Assembly: GCA_031281985.1 (NCBI GenBank)
Contig: JAITEO010000219.1
Coordinates: forward strand, 1-6,802
Reading direction: 5' to 3'
Origin: Zoogloeaceae bacterium
GTDB taxonomy: Bacteria; Pseudomonadota; Gammaproteobacteria; Burkholderiales; Rhodocyclaceae
DNA: 6,802 nucleotides
In this document: positions 1 through 4,681 of the stretch, in pieces
Layout of the letters: each line of letters opens with the position of its first letter
Numbering within the stretch: position 1 is the stretch's first letter
Program-made: the position numbers and the translations under genes
Notes under the pieces: model-generated
The model's input: the letters and a program-made list of their open reading frames with translations, nothing else
Database searches by the model: none
Told to the model about the DNA's origin: nothing

Positions 1-339
1 CAGCTTGCCTTCACGCCGCTGTCCGCCGCGGGCGAACACTGCCGCTGGCTGCTCATCCAGGACAACCCGCGCGCCGAAACCGCGCCGCCGCCAGACCAGC
101 CTTCGGCTGTCCTGCGGCCTTCGGCCTTGTGCCGGATCAGTCAGCAAAAAAGGGCAGGCAAAGCCTGCCCTTTTTTGGGTAAAGGCGAGGAAACCCACTA
201 CCCATCTGCACGATCCCGTAGGGGCGCACTGCGTGCGCCCGTTGGCCGTCACGCGGCGGAATGGTTGCGGGCGCGCGCAGCGCGCCCCTACGAGAACCGT
301 TCAGACTGCGCTGGTTTTGCGTTGGGGTTAACGGTTTGA
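1..339 (+). CDS. 3' end of an unidentified gene, reading into a repeat
   Basis: Frame 1 is open from the window edge to a TGA at 337-339, so the 5' end lies outside. The first 43 or so codons look coding: third positions are strongly G/C, and the peptide (QLAFTPLSAAGEHCRWLLIQ, then DNPRAE and a proline-rich linker) looks like the end of a folded domain. The LLIQDNP stretch faintly recalls the last strand of PAS-type sensor domains, which is too weak to name it. From about base 131 the frame runs through repeat copy A, including a terminator hairpin and a REPIN, so roughly the last 69 residues are repeat-encoded, Arg/Ala-rich and probably not an ancestral part of the protein. It converges with ahpF. 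Either the gene lost its own stop to the repeat, or only its edge is genuine. Confidence 0.45.
   Translation, partial: QLAFTPLSAAGEHCRWLLIQDNPRAETAPPPDQPSAVLRPSALCRISQQKRAGKACPFLGKGEETHYPSARSRRGALRAPVGRHAAEWLRARAARPYENRSDCAGFALGLTV
97..126. repeat. Two adjacent small TTC-loop hairpins
   Basis: CAGCC/GGCTG (97-101 with 105-109) and GGCC/GGCC (116-119 with 123-126) each close a TTC loop. They form a direct repeat of GCCTTCGGC at 99-107 and 117-125. They lie at the end of the left-edge coding segment, just before repeat copy A. They may be a decayed 3'-end structure or simply GC-rich coding sequence. Confidence 0.4.
146..176. terminator. Bidirectional intrinsic terminator hairpin
   Basis: Six A, an 8-bp stem GGGCAGGC/GCCTGCCC (152-159 with 163-170), a three-base AAA loop and six T form a perfect inverted repeat. 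The U-run after the stem exists on both strands, so it should stop transcription from either side. It would serve the left-edge gene and, as a second stop, ahpF. It is a module of copy A and is nearly identical to the hairpin at 2163-2193. Confidence 0.85.
218..291. repeat. REPIN: two REP palindromes in inverted orientation
   Basis: The first REP (218-240) is a GTAG head followed by the stem GGGCGCAC/GTGCGCCC with loop TGC. The second (269-291) is the mirror form, with stem GGGCGCGC/GCGCGCCC, loop GCA and CTAC at its end. The spacer is 28 bp. A GTAG-type head next to a short palindrome is the hallmark of REP sequences, and an inverted pair is the REPIN unit mobilised by RAYT (TnpA-REP) HUH enzymes in other bacteria. 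No RAYT gene is in this window, so the family link rests on structure alone. Confidence 0.8.
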
Positions 340-365
340 AGCCAGGCTTCGCCTGGTTTCAAACC
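333..365. repeat. GGTTTGAA-CCAGGC palindrome (copy A)
   Basis: GGTTTGAA (333-340) and CCAGGC (342-347) pair with GCCTGG (351-356) and TTCAAACC (358-365) around a TTC loop, with one G/T opposition. It is followed by no U-run, so it is not a typical terminator. The counterpart in copy B is at 2015-2047. Confidence 0.8.
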
Positions 366-379
366 CCAAGATAACCCGG

Positions 380-403
380 CAAAAAGTAGCCTTTTACTTT
401 TTG
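380..403. repeat. AAAAAGT hairpin at the ahpF 3' end
   Basis: CAAAAAGTA (380-388) pairs with TACTTTTTG (395-403) around a six-base loop. The ahpF stop codon (394-396 on the minus strand) lies inside the hairpin. Related hairpins occur at 1977-2000, 2205-2234 and 6697-6718. Confidence 0.8.
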
Positions 404-1953
404 ACGCACCGAATCAAGTAATCGAAGGCGGAGAGGCTGGCCTTGGCGCCTTCGCCCATGGCGATGATGATCTGCTTGTAGGGCACGGTGGTGCAGTCGC
501 CCGCGGCGAACACGCCGGGAAGTGTGGTCTGTCCCTTGCCGTCGATGACGATTTCCCCCGTGGCGGAAAGTTCCAGCGTGCCTTTCAGCCAGTCGGTGTT
601 GGGCAAAAGGCCGATTTGCACGAAGATGCCTTCCAGATCGAGGCGATGCGTTTTGCCGCTGGCGCGATCCGTGTAGGAGATGCCGGTGACTTTTTGTCCG
701 TCGCCATGCACTTCGCGGGTTTGCGCCATTTTCAGGATGGTGACATTGGCAAGGCTGGCGAGCTTTTGTTGCAGCACGGCGTCGGCGCGCAGGGCTTCGC
801 CGAACTCCAGGAGGGTCACGTGCGCGACGATGCCCGCCAAGTCGATGGCGGCTTCCACGCCGGAATTGCCGCCGCCGATGACCGCCACCCGCTTTCCCTT
901 GAATAGCGGGCCATCGCAATGCGGACAGTAGGCGACGCCGCGAGCGCGATATTCGGCTTCGCCGGGCACGTTCATTTCCCGCCAGCGCGCGCCGGTGGAA
1001 AGAATCACGCTCTTGCCCTTCAATACCGCGCCGCTGGCGGCATGCACCTCGATGGGCGCGCCGTCTTCTCCCGGCACGAGGCGCGCCGCCTTTTGCAGGT
1101 TCATGATGTCGACGCCGTAGGCGCGCACGTGTTCTTCCAGCGCCGCCGCCAGGCGCGGGCCTTCGGTCTGCGGGACGGAAATGAAGTTCTCGATGGAGAG
1201 GGTATCCTGCACCTGACCGCCAAAACGCTCGGCGAGCACGCCGACGGCCAGTCCCTTGCGGGCGGCATAGATGGCGGCGGCGGAACCGGCGGGGCCGCCG
1301 CCGATGACGAGCACGTCGAAGACGTCCTTGCCGCTGATTCTTTCGGCGGCGCGCGCCGCCGCGCCGGTATCGATCTTGCCCAGGATTTCCGGCAGGCTCA
1401 TGCGTCCCGCGCCGAAGGGCTTGCCGTTCAGGTAAATCGTCGGCACGCTCATGATTTGGCGCTCTTCCACTTCCTTGAGAAAGCCCGCGCCGTCGATCAT
1501 TACCGTCTCGAAAGCGGGATTGAGCGCGGCCAGGGTGTTTACCGCCTGTACCACGTCCGGGCAGTTGATGCAGGAAAGCGAGACGAAGGTCTCGAACCGG
1601 AATTCGCCGGAAAGCGCCTTGATTTGCGCGATTTCCTCCGCTTCCAGGCGGGGCGGATAACCACTGGTCTGCAACAGCGCCAGCACCAGCGAGGTGAATT
1701 CGTGCCCCAGCGGGACGCCCGCGAAATGAATGCGCGGCTTTTCGCCAGCGCGGGCGATGCCAAAGGAAGGACGGCGGACATGGTCGCCGTTTTCCGAAAA
1801 AGTCACCTTGTTGGAAAGGCTGGCGATTTCCGTGAGCAATTCCCGCATCTCGGCGGCTTTCGGGCTGTCATCCAGGGTGGCGACGAGTTCGATGGGGGAA
1901 ACGAGCTTTTCCAGATAGGCTTGCAACTGGGTCTTGATGCTGGTGTCGAGCAT
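394..1953 (-). CDS. ahpF: Alkyl hydroperoxide reductase subunit F (NADH-dependent FAD disulfide reductase)
   Basis: A cytosolic flavoenzyme that passes electrons from NADH through FAD and two disulfide centres to AhpC, keeping that peroxidase reduced. The 519 residues match the usual length (about 520). An N-terminal double thioredoxin-fold region carries CxxC at C128/C131 in the SLSCINCPD context. A linker follows, then the FAD dinucleotide motif GGGPAG (218-223), the redox motif CPHC (C343/C346), the NADH-binding GGGNSG (360-365) and the closing FAD motif GVFAAGDC (480-487). The ATG at 1953 is chosen because GGAGA sits six to seven bases upstream and [10 protein letters not shown] matches family N-termini; the longer in-frame reading to 2031 is repeat sequence. 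It lies 289 bp downstream of ahpC across repeat copy B. Oddity: the last residues (VKK) and the TAA stop are encoded by repeat copy A. Confidence 0.97.
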   Translation of the reverse strand: MLDTSIKTQLQAYLEKLVSPIELVATLDDSPKAAEMRELLTEIASLSNKVTFSENGDHVRRPSFGIARAGEKPRIHFAGVPLGHEFTSLVLALLQTSGYPPRLEAEEIAQIKALSGEFRFETFVSLSCINCPDVVQAVNTLAALNPAFETVMIDGAGFLKEVEERQIMSVPTIYLNGKPFGAGRMSLPEILGKIDTGAAARAAERISGKDVFDVLVIGGGPAGSAAAIYAARKGLAVGVLAERFGGQVQDTLSIENFISVPQTEGPRLAAALEEHVRAYGVDIMNLQKAARLVPGEDGAPIEVHAASGAVLKGKSVILSTGARWREMNVPGEAEYRARGVAYCPHCDGPLFKGKRVAVIGGGNSGVEAAIDLAGIVAHVTLLEFGEALRADAVLQQKLASLANVTILKMAQTREVHGDGQKVTGISYTDRASGKTHRLDLEGIFVQIGLLPNTDWLKGTLELSATGEIVIDGKGQTTLPGVFAAGDCTTVPYKQIIIAMGEGAKASLSAFDYLIRCVKK

Positions 1954-1958
1954 GATGT

Positions 1959-1963
1959 TCTCC
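1959..1963 (-). promoter_or_regulatory. ahpF ribosome binding site
   Basis: GGAGA on the minus strand, about six bases before the ATG at 1953, fixes the start. It lies only about 10 bp from the edge of repeat copy B, so ahpF has almost no unique leader of its own. Confidence 0.7.
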
Positions 1964-1976
1964 GAAAGGAAAGCGT

Positions 1977-2000
1977 CAAAAAGTAAGAACCCACTTTTTG
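1977..2000. repeat. AAAAAGT hairpin upstream of ahpF
   Basis: CAAAAAGT (1977-1984) pairs with ACTTTTTG (1993-2000) around an eight-base loop. It lies about 25 bp upstream of the ahpF start, where a transcript arriving from ahpC would carry it in the ahpF leader. Confidence 0.75.
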
Positions 2001-2014
2001 CCGGTTTGATTTGG

Positions 2015-2047
2015 GGTTTGCAACCAGGCAAAGCCTGGCTTCAAACC
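2015..2047. repeat. GGTTTG-CCAGGC palindrome (copy B)
   Basis: GGTTTG (2015-2020) and CCAGGC (2024-2029) pair with GCCTGG (2033-2038) and CAAACC (2042-2047) around an AAA loop. Two mismatches interrupt the stem. It is the counterpart of 333-365. Confidence 0.75.
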
Positions 2048-2089
2048 GTGTAACCCCCACGCAAAACCAGCGCGGTCTGTGTGGTTCTC

Positions 2090-2112
2090 GTAGGGGCGCG
2101 CTGCGCGCGCCC
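2090..2112 (+). repeat. Single REP palindrome
   Basis: A GTAG head (2090-2093) is followed by the stem GGGCGCGC/GCGCGCCC around a TGC loop. The palindrome is the same sequence as the second REP of copy A in reverse orientation. No inverted partner is visible nearby, so this is a REP singlet. Confidence 0.8.
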
Positions 2113-2162
2113 GTAAATCATCTGCCGCGTGAGCGGGTAGTGGGTTGCGTTGCCTTTACTCC

Positions 2163-2193
2163 AAAAAAGGGCAGGCTTCGCCTGCCCTTTTTT
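2163..2193. terminator. Bidirectional intrinsic terminator between ahpC and ahpF
   Basis: Six A, stem GGGCAGGC/GCCTGCCC (2169-2176 with 2180-2187), loop TTC and six T. On the minus strand it lies about 50 bp past the ahpC stop, so it should end most ahpC transcripts and leave ahpF to read-through or a promoter of its own. Confidence 0.85.
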
Positions 2194-2204
2194 GCTGACT
2201 GAAC

Positions 2205-2234
2205 CGGCAAAAAGTAGATTTTCACTTTTTGCCG
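2205..2234. repeat. Perfect 11-bp AAAAAGT hairpin at the ahpC 3' end
   Basis: CGGCAAAAAGT (2205-2215) pairs perfectly with ACTTTTTGCCG (2224-2234) around an eight-base loop. It begins 8 bp after the ahpC stop and is the best preserved of the four such hairpins. It could protect the 3' end of the ahpC message or add to termination together with 2163-2193. Confidence 0.8.
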
Positions 2235-2242
2235 ATTTGAAA

Positions 2243-2809
2243 TCAGATCTTGCCGACCAGATCCAGGGAAGGCGAAAGCGTCTTTTCGCCTTCTTTCCAC
2301 TTGGCGGGGCAGACTTCGCCCGGATGGGACGCCACGTATTGCGCCGCCTTGACCTTGCGCAACAGTTCTTCCGCGTTGCGGCCAATGTTGCCGGCATTGA
2401 TTTCGATGACCTGGATGCGGCCTTCCGGATTGATCACGAAGGTGCCGCGTTCCGCCAGACCCGTTTCCTCGATCAGCACGCCGAGGTTGCGGGAAACGAC
2501 CTGCGTGGGATCGCCTATCATCGGGAATTGCAGCTTGCGGATGGTATCCGAGGTGTCGTGCCAGGCCTTGTGGGTGAAATGCGTGTCGGTGGAAACGGAA
2601 TAGATTTCCACGCCCAGCTTCTGGAATTCGGCGTAGTTGTCCGCCAGATCGCCCAGTTCGGTGGGGCAGACGAAGGTGAAATCCGCCGGATAGAAAAACA
2701 GCACCGACCACTTGCCCCGAAGACTGGCTTCGGTCACTTCCACGAACTTGCCGTTGTGGAAGGCGGTCACGGAAAAAGGCTTGACTTCGGTATTGATCAG
2801 GGATGGCAT
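2243..2809 (-). CDS. ahpC: Alkyl hydroperoxide reductase subunit C (typical 2-Cys peroxiredoxin)
   Basis: A cytosolic peroxidase that reduces hydrogen peroxide and organic hydroperoxides and is re-reduced by AhpF. The 188 residues match the family (E. coli AhpC is 187). The peroxidatic centre is [10 protein letters not shown] with P41, T45 and C48. The matching arginine is R121 in AERGTFV. The resolving cysteine is C167 in [11 protein letters not shown]. The C-terminus SLDLVGKI matches the AhpC class closely. The ATG at 2809 is preceded by AGGAG at six bases; an upstream in-frame start at 2842 would add 11 unrelated residues. A candidate OxyR operator and promoter precede it, and a hairpin plus terminator follow. 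Confidence 0.98.
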   Translation of the reverse strand: MPSLINTEVKPFSVTAFHNGKFVEVTEASLRGKWSVLFFYPADFTFVCPTELGDLADNYAEFQKLGVEIYSVSTDTHFTHKAWHDTSDTIRKLQFPMIGDPTQVVSRNLGVLIEETGLAERGTFVINPEGRIQVIEINAGNIGRNAEELLRKVKAAQYVASHPGEVCPAKWKEGEKTLSPSLDLVGKI

Positions 2810-2815
2810 AAGAAA

Positions 2816-2820
2816 CTCCT
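2816..2820 (-). promoter_or_regulatory. ahpC ribosome binding site
   Basis: AGGAG on the minus strand, six bases before the ATG at 2809. A strong site, in keeping with an abundant protein, and it excludes the start at 2842. Confidence 0.8.
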
Positions 2821-2847
2821 CATTGAGTGGTTGAACAGACAAGACGT

Positions 2848-2877
2848 ATGGTAAGCGGCACGCGGGAATTGTTCCAA
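2848..2877 (-). promoter_or_regulatory. Candidate ahpC promoter
   Basis: On the minus strand TTGGAA (2872-2877) and TACCAT (2848-2853) are spaced by 18 bp. Each matches four of six bases of the sigma-70 boxes. The -35 touches the nearer, degenerate OxyR half-site, the arrangement expected of an OxyR-activated promoter. The predicted start of transcription is near 2841. Confidence 0.45.
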
Positions 2878-2913
2878 TTGTTTGTTATCATAAATTACAT
2901 AGTCCGGGACTAT
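2877..2913 (-). promoter_or_regulatory. Candidate OxyR operator upstream of ahpC
   Basis: At 2899-2913 there is a perfect palindrome ATAG-N7-CTAT (arms ATAGTCC and GGACTAT around one base), the core pattern of an OxyR half-operator. After the expected 7-bp gap a degenerate second copy lies at 2877-2891 (ATTG-N7-TCAT on the plus strand, five of eight key bases). OxyR tetramers bind two such elements in tandem and activate ahpC in many Proteobacteria. The oxyR gene is not in the window. Confidence 0.6.
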
Positions 2914-2966
2914 GGCAAGGGGGCTGGCAACGGAGCGCGGGGAAATTCGTTCGTTGCTTTTTTTGC

Positions 2967-4025
2967 TCAACATATTCGGGGCAGTTGGTCGTCGGCGCGC
3001 CAATCCACCAGGCGTTGTCCGCCCATGCGGGTGGTCATGCGCACGAAGTGGCGGGAATCTTCCGTGACGACGCCGATCCTTGCCGCCGCGCCGCCCAGCG
3101 GATGCGCGCGGAGGGCGGCAAGCGCGCGTTCGGCGGTGTCGGGCGCGCAGAAGACGACGAGTTTGCCTTCGTTGGCAAGGTAGAGCGGATCGAAGCCCAG
3201 GAATTCGCAGGCGGCGGCAACGGCGGGCTGGACGGGAATCCGCGCCTCCTCGATCTGCATTCCGACGCCGGACTGATGGGCGATTTCATTCAGGGTCGCG
3301 GCCAGGCCGCCGCGCGTCGGGTCGCGCAGGACGTGCGCCTCGGCGCCACTTGCCAACACCTCGGCAACCAGGCCATGCAAGGCCGCCGTATCGGAAACGA
3401 TGGCGCTGGCAAAGGCGGCAACGCCGGTGCCGGAAAGGTTTTCGCGCGCGTGGAGGATTGCCATGCCGTGATCGCCCAGCGTGCCGGAAAGCAGGATTGC
3501 GTCACCCGCCCGCGCCCGCTGTCCGCCCAAGTCCACGCCCGCCGCCAGCGCGCCGACGCCGGTCGTGGTGATGAACACGCCATCGCCCTTGCCGCGCTCC
3601 ACCACCTTGGTATCGCCCGTGACCACGGGAACACCCGCTTGCCGCGCCGCCACCGCCATGCTGGCGACAAGACGATCCAGCACGGCAAACGGCAAGCCTT
3701 CTTCCAGGATGAAGGCCGCCGCCAGCCACAAGGGACGCGCGCCCATGACCGAAACATCGTTTATCGTGCCATGCACCGCCAGGCAGCCGATGTCGCCGCC
3801 GGGAAAGAACAGCGGCGAGACCACATGGCTGTCGGTCGTCATCACCAGCCGCTCATCCGGCAGAAGCCCCGGCAACACGGCGCCGTCATTGCCCGCGCGC
3901 AGCCATGCGTTATCGAAATGCCGGAAAAACACCGCCTCCAGCATCCGCCCCATCGCCCGCCCGCCCGCGCCGTGCGCCATTTCGACGACATCGGAAAGCA
4001 AGGGGGCGAAAACGGGAGAAGACAT
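2967..4025 (-). CDS. hypE: Hydrogenase maturation protein HypE (carbamoyl dehydratase)
   Basis: HypE takes the carbamoyl group loaded by HypF onto its C-terminal cysteine and dehydrates it with ATP to a thiocyanate, the source of the CN ligands of the NiFe hydrogenase iron, delivered with HypC/HypD. The 352 residues show the PurM/HypE fold: HGAGGRAM (18-25), TTDSHVV (63-69), CLAVHGTINDVSVMGA (81-96), ATP-binding GDTKVVERGKGDG (137-149), RDPTRGG (234-240), ANEGK (284-288) and the diagnostic tail PRIC with C352 last. The tail separates it from ThiL, PurM and SelD. ATG 4025 is chosen, although no clear ribosome site precedes it; a GTG at 4073 would add 16 Arg-rich residues. It stands apart from any other hyp gene here, 113 bp after an unknown gene and 157 bp before ahpC. 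Confidence 0.95.
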   Translation of the reverse strand: MSSPVFAPLLSDVVEMAHGAGGRAMGRMLEAVFFRHFDNAWLRAGNDGAVLPGLLPDERLVMTTDSHVVSPLFFPGGDIGCLAVHGTINDVSVMGARPLWLAAAFILEEGLPFAVLDRLVASMAVAARQAGVPVVTGDTKVVERGKGDGVFITTTGVGALAAGVDLGGQRARAGDAILLSGTLGDHGMAILHARENLSGTGVAAFASAIVSDTAALHGLVAEVLASGAEAHVLRDPTRGGLAATLNEIAHQSGVGMQIEEARIPVQPAVAAACEFLGFDPLYLANEGKLVVFCAPDTAERALAALRAHPLGGAAARIGVVTEDSRHFVRMTTRMGGQRLVDWRADDQLPRIC

Positions 4026-4080
4026 GCGGCAAAGGGCGGGTGTATCCGGTATTCGCCGCGCCCGCCGCGCCACCCATCAC

Positions 4081-4103
4081 GCCGTTTTGTGGGAAAAGAC
4101 GGC
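4081..4103. repeat. Imperfect hairpin between the unknown gene and hypE
   Basis: GCCGTTTT (4081-4088) pairs with AAAA (4094-4097) and CGGC (4100-4103), with a two-base bulge and a five-base loop. No U-run follows on the minus strand, so a terminator role is doubtful; it could attenuate or stabilise the message entering hypE. Confidence 0.35.
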
Positions 4104-4138
4104 TGCGTGGCGCGACGGGTCGCTTGGTTGGTTCTGGG

Positions 4139-4594
4139 TCAGTCCTGGGTTTTGCTGCGCTTGATGGCTTCGCTTACGGCGAGTTCAGCGCGTTCGGCGC
4201 TGGTCATGCGCGGTTCCGGCTTCGCGGCGGGGGTGGCCGGATTCTTGCCGGACAGCGTGTCGATCCAGGTTTCCCCGCCCCAGGGCATGAAGACGCGCAT
4301 GGAAACGCGGGCGGCTTCGGCCAGTCCCGCGGCGGCGTTGCTCACGATCGGTTGCAGAGGCTGGATTTCGGCCTCCACCTTGGGCATCCAGGGGGTGAAC
4401 AGGGAAAGCCAGGCGTCGACGGACGGCGCGCCGGGAATCTGCGCCGGGAAAAGCGATCCCTTGGCCTGCTCCTTGGGCGTTTCCGCCACAGCGGTCAATC
4501 CCGGGGTGTATGGGGCGTAAAGACGCGCCATATCCAACCAGGCGCGCTGACAGTATTCAAGGTAATTCACCCAGAAAGAAGAAAAGTCCTGCAT
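4139..4594 (-). CDS. Conserved-looking hypothetical protein, 151 residues
   Basis: I do not recognise this family. The N-terminal part (about 4-30) is rich in aromatics and looks amphipathic helical (FWVNYLEYCQRAWLDMARLY). The middle (45-110) has more Trp, Phe and Pro with helical stretches (PQLQPIV-like segment near 75-95), and the C-terminus is a Pro/Ala linker followed by a charged helix ending KRSKTQD. There is no signal peptide, clear transmembrane span or cysteine motif. The N-terminal helix is loosely like phasin or PHA-synthase-associated proteins, but this is not enough to call it. The ATG at 4594 is chosen for GGAGG eight bases upstream; a GTG at 4609 would overlap that site. It lies 87 bp after recJ and 113 bp before hypE, same strand. 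Codon use and the strong ribosome site support a real gene. Confidence 0.8.
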   Translation of the reverse strand: MQDFSSFWVNYLEYCQRAWLDMARLYAPYTPGLTAVAETPKEQAKGSLFPAQIPGAPSVDAWLSLFTPWMPKVEAEIQPLQPIVSNAAAGLAEAARVSMRVFMPWGGETWIDTLSGKNPATPAAKPEPRMTSAERAELAVSEAIKRSKTQD

Positions 4595-4602
4595 GGTGTG
4601 TT

Positions 4603-4607
4603 CCTCC
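4603..4607 (-). promoter_or_regulatory. Ribosome binding site of the 151-residue protein
   Basis: GGAGG on the minus strand eight bases before the ATG at 4594. It decides this start over the GTG at 4609, whose first codons would be the site itself. Confidence 0.75.
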
Positions 4608-4681
4608 ACATCTCATTTGTCTGAAGGATGTAGCCTAACACATCAGAGGGATCAGGGGGCAGAGAGATGAAGCGGCGCGCA

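Larger units (their letters stand above)
131..407 (+). repeat. Compound hairpin repeat, copy A
   Basis: This 277-bp block matches the reverse complement of 1973-2208 along nearly its whole length. The order of modules is a terminator hairpin (146-176), two inverted REPs (218-240 and 269-291), a GGTTTGAA palindrome (333-365) and an AAAAAGTA/TACTTTTT hairpin (380-403). The matched edges are GCCGG on the left and TTTTTGACGC on the right. Relative to copy B it carries about 41 extra bases, accounted for by the additional REP and its flank. It lies between convergent genes, reaches into ahpF at its right end and is read through by the left-edge reading frame. Confidence 0.9.
1973..2208 (-). repeat. 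Compound hairpin repeat, copy B (inverted relative to A)
   Basis: This 236-bp block fills most of the ahpC-ahpF gap. Read on the minus strand it gives the same order as copy A: terminator hairpin (2163-2193), one REP (2090-2112), GGTTTG palindrome (2015-2047) and AAAAAGT hairpin (1977-2000). The bases between modules match copy A too, including CCCACTACCC and the GAGAACC and CGCTGGTTTTGCGT blocks. Only one REP is present. Beyond its terminator end, a further AAAAAGT hairpin (2205-2234) overlaps the border and reaches towards the ahpC stop; copy A lacks this. Confidence 0.9.

Noticed and set aside
131..407. CRISPR array or insertion sequence
   Set aside because: The palindromes differ from each other and are not evenly spaced with unique spacers; there is no transposase frame and no target-site duplication that I could see.
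919..1986. 355-codon open frame on the plus strand
   Set aside because: It lies antisense to ahpF, whose motifs are complete. High third-position GC in the real gene leaves the opposite frame open. The same holds for 2985-4520 (antisense to hypE and the 151-residue gene) and 5186-6733 (antisense to recJ).
1954..2031. 26-residue N-terminal extension of ahpF
   Set aside because: It is encoded by repeat copy B and includes hairpin sequence; the ATG at 1953 has a good ribosome site and the family N-terminus.
131..2208. Composite transposon carrying ahpF between inverted ends
   Set aside because: The ends are arrays of hairpins without a transposase, ahpF is matched to the neighbouring ahpC, and similar modules occur outside the pair. 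Repeat spread at gene borders explains it better.
2904..2966. Terminator after hypE
   Set aside because: Only a weak GCAACG/CGTTGC pairing with a long loop is visible, and no U-run follows it on the minus strand.
2967..4025. Reading this gene as ThiL, PurM or SelD
   Set aside because: These share the fold, but the PRIC tail ending in cysteine and the GDTKVVERG motif are specific to HypE.
4026..4073. Upstream GTG start for hypE
   Set aside because: It adds 16 Arg-rich residues not typical of HypE, and no ribosome site supports it. The choice remains less certain than for the other genes.
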